DNA of 64,000 nucleotides from Altererythrobacter epoxidivorans (GTDB taxonomy: Bacteria; Pseudomonadota; Alphaproteobacteria; Sphingomonadales; Sphingomonadaceae): NCBI RefSeq assembly GCF_001281485.1, contig NZ_CP012669.1:1922001-1986000 (forward strand), given 5' to 3'. Position numbers and translations under genes: made by a program. The notes beneath the pieces were generated by a model. The model did not search any database and was not told where the DNA came from. It saw nothing but the letters and a program-made list of their open reading frames with translations. How positions within the stretch are numbered: the first letter of the stretch is position 1; each line of letters begins with the position of its first letter. Of the stretch, positions 63,977 to 64,000 are shown in pieces.

Positions 63977-64000
63977 CTATTTGGCGGAAAGATCTCCGCG
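63977..64000 (-). CDS. Possible 3' end of a gene entering from the right
   Basis: On the minus strand the last bases read RGDLSAK followed by TAG (63977-63979), with a hairpin 3 bases further on. Only seven codons are visible, so the product cannot be named. In many alphaproteobacteria lysC lies directly upstream of ptsP, which makes a lysC-type gene the first thing to test, but the residues themselves are not diagnostic. Confidence 0.25.
   Translation of the reverse strand, partial: RGDLSAK

Overview
The window is a GC-rich stretch of chromosome from an alphaproteobacterium, most likely a sphingomonad of the Erythrobacteraceae type. Evidence: a complete Entner-Doudoroff block (zwf-edd-glk-eda) with no phosphofructokinase in view, the ChpT phosphotransferase of the CckA-ChpT-CtrA relay, a GAF-domain PtsP (EI-Ntr), TonB-dependent receptors, an RpoH with the alphaproteobacterial sequence style, and two promoters that match the EcfG general stress response consensus. 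Coding density is high, and no insertion sequence, prophage, CRISPR array or integrase was seen.

Layout. 1-5300: phosphatase fragment, ugd, then a 1,123-residue trypsin-like autotransporter. 5320-7700 (minus): RNase P RNA, an AmpD/AmiD-type amidase, chpT and a JAMM peptidase. 7716-12850: rluD, rpoH, mtgA, a CDF metal exporter behind an AT-rich palindrome, a polysaccharide deacetylase broken by one amber codon, and a GFA-fold protein. 12850-15950 (minus): clpP-clpX and two small envelope genes. 16130-24220: TonB receptor, exported amidase, trigger factor with a histone-like tail, tRNA-Leu, an EcfG-type promoter driving a tiny proline-rich protein, DUF3297, der, DUF2721. 24250-29520: DUF418 protein, then a divergent cluster of SEL1-SPOR protein, ParA-like ATPase, ribbon-helix-helix-like protein and TPR-SPOR lipoprotein. 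29540-37430: pyrB with a metal-site-dead dihydroorotase homologue, sppA, tRNA-Val, and proA/proC divergent from proB. 37440-46900: a BtuB-type receptor, a second small EcfG-type gene, a sulfotransferase, serS-surE-channel, DUF1761, rimO, yjbQ. 46910-58540: S46 peptidase, transglutaminase, the Entner-Doudoroff operon ending in a strongly divergent PEP-carboxylase homologue, and a possibly leaderless L,D-transpeptidase. 58570-64000 (minus): tilS, cpoB, a RodZ-like protein and ptsP.

How the genes work together. zwf-edd-glk-eda-ppc-like are joined by 1-8 base overlaps or no gap and would turn glucose into pyruvate and glyceraldehyde-3-phosphate. The three proline genes share one divergent control region. 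Several genes remodel or monitor peptidoglycan and the envelope (mtgA, amidase, L,D-transpeptidase, CpoB, SPOR proteins, RodZ-like). ClpXP, trigger factor and RpoH form a proteostasis group.

The observations I rate highest are the two EcfG-type promoters in front of small unknown proteins that share nearly the same translation start context, tilS lacking any ATG/GTG/TTG start for its full domain, the amber codon replacing a conserved Trp in the deacetylase, the divergent PEP carboxylase, and the ParA/RHH/SPOR cluster as a candidate uncharacterised positioning system.
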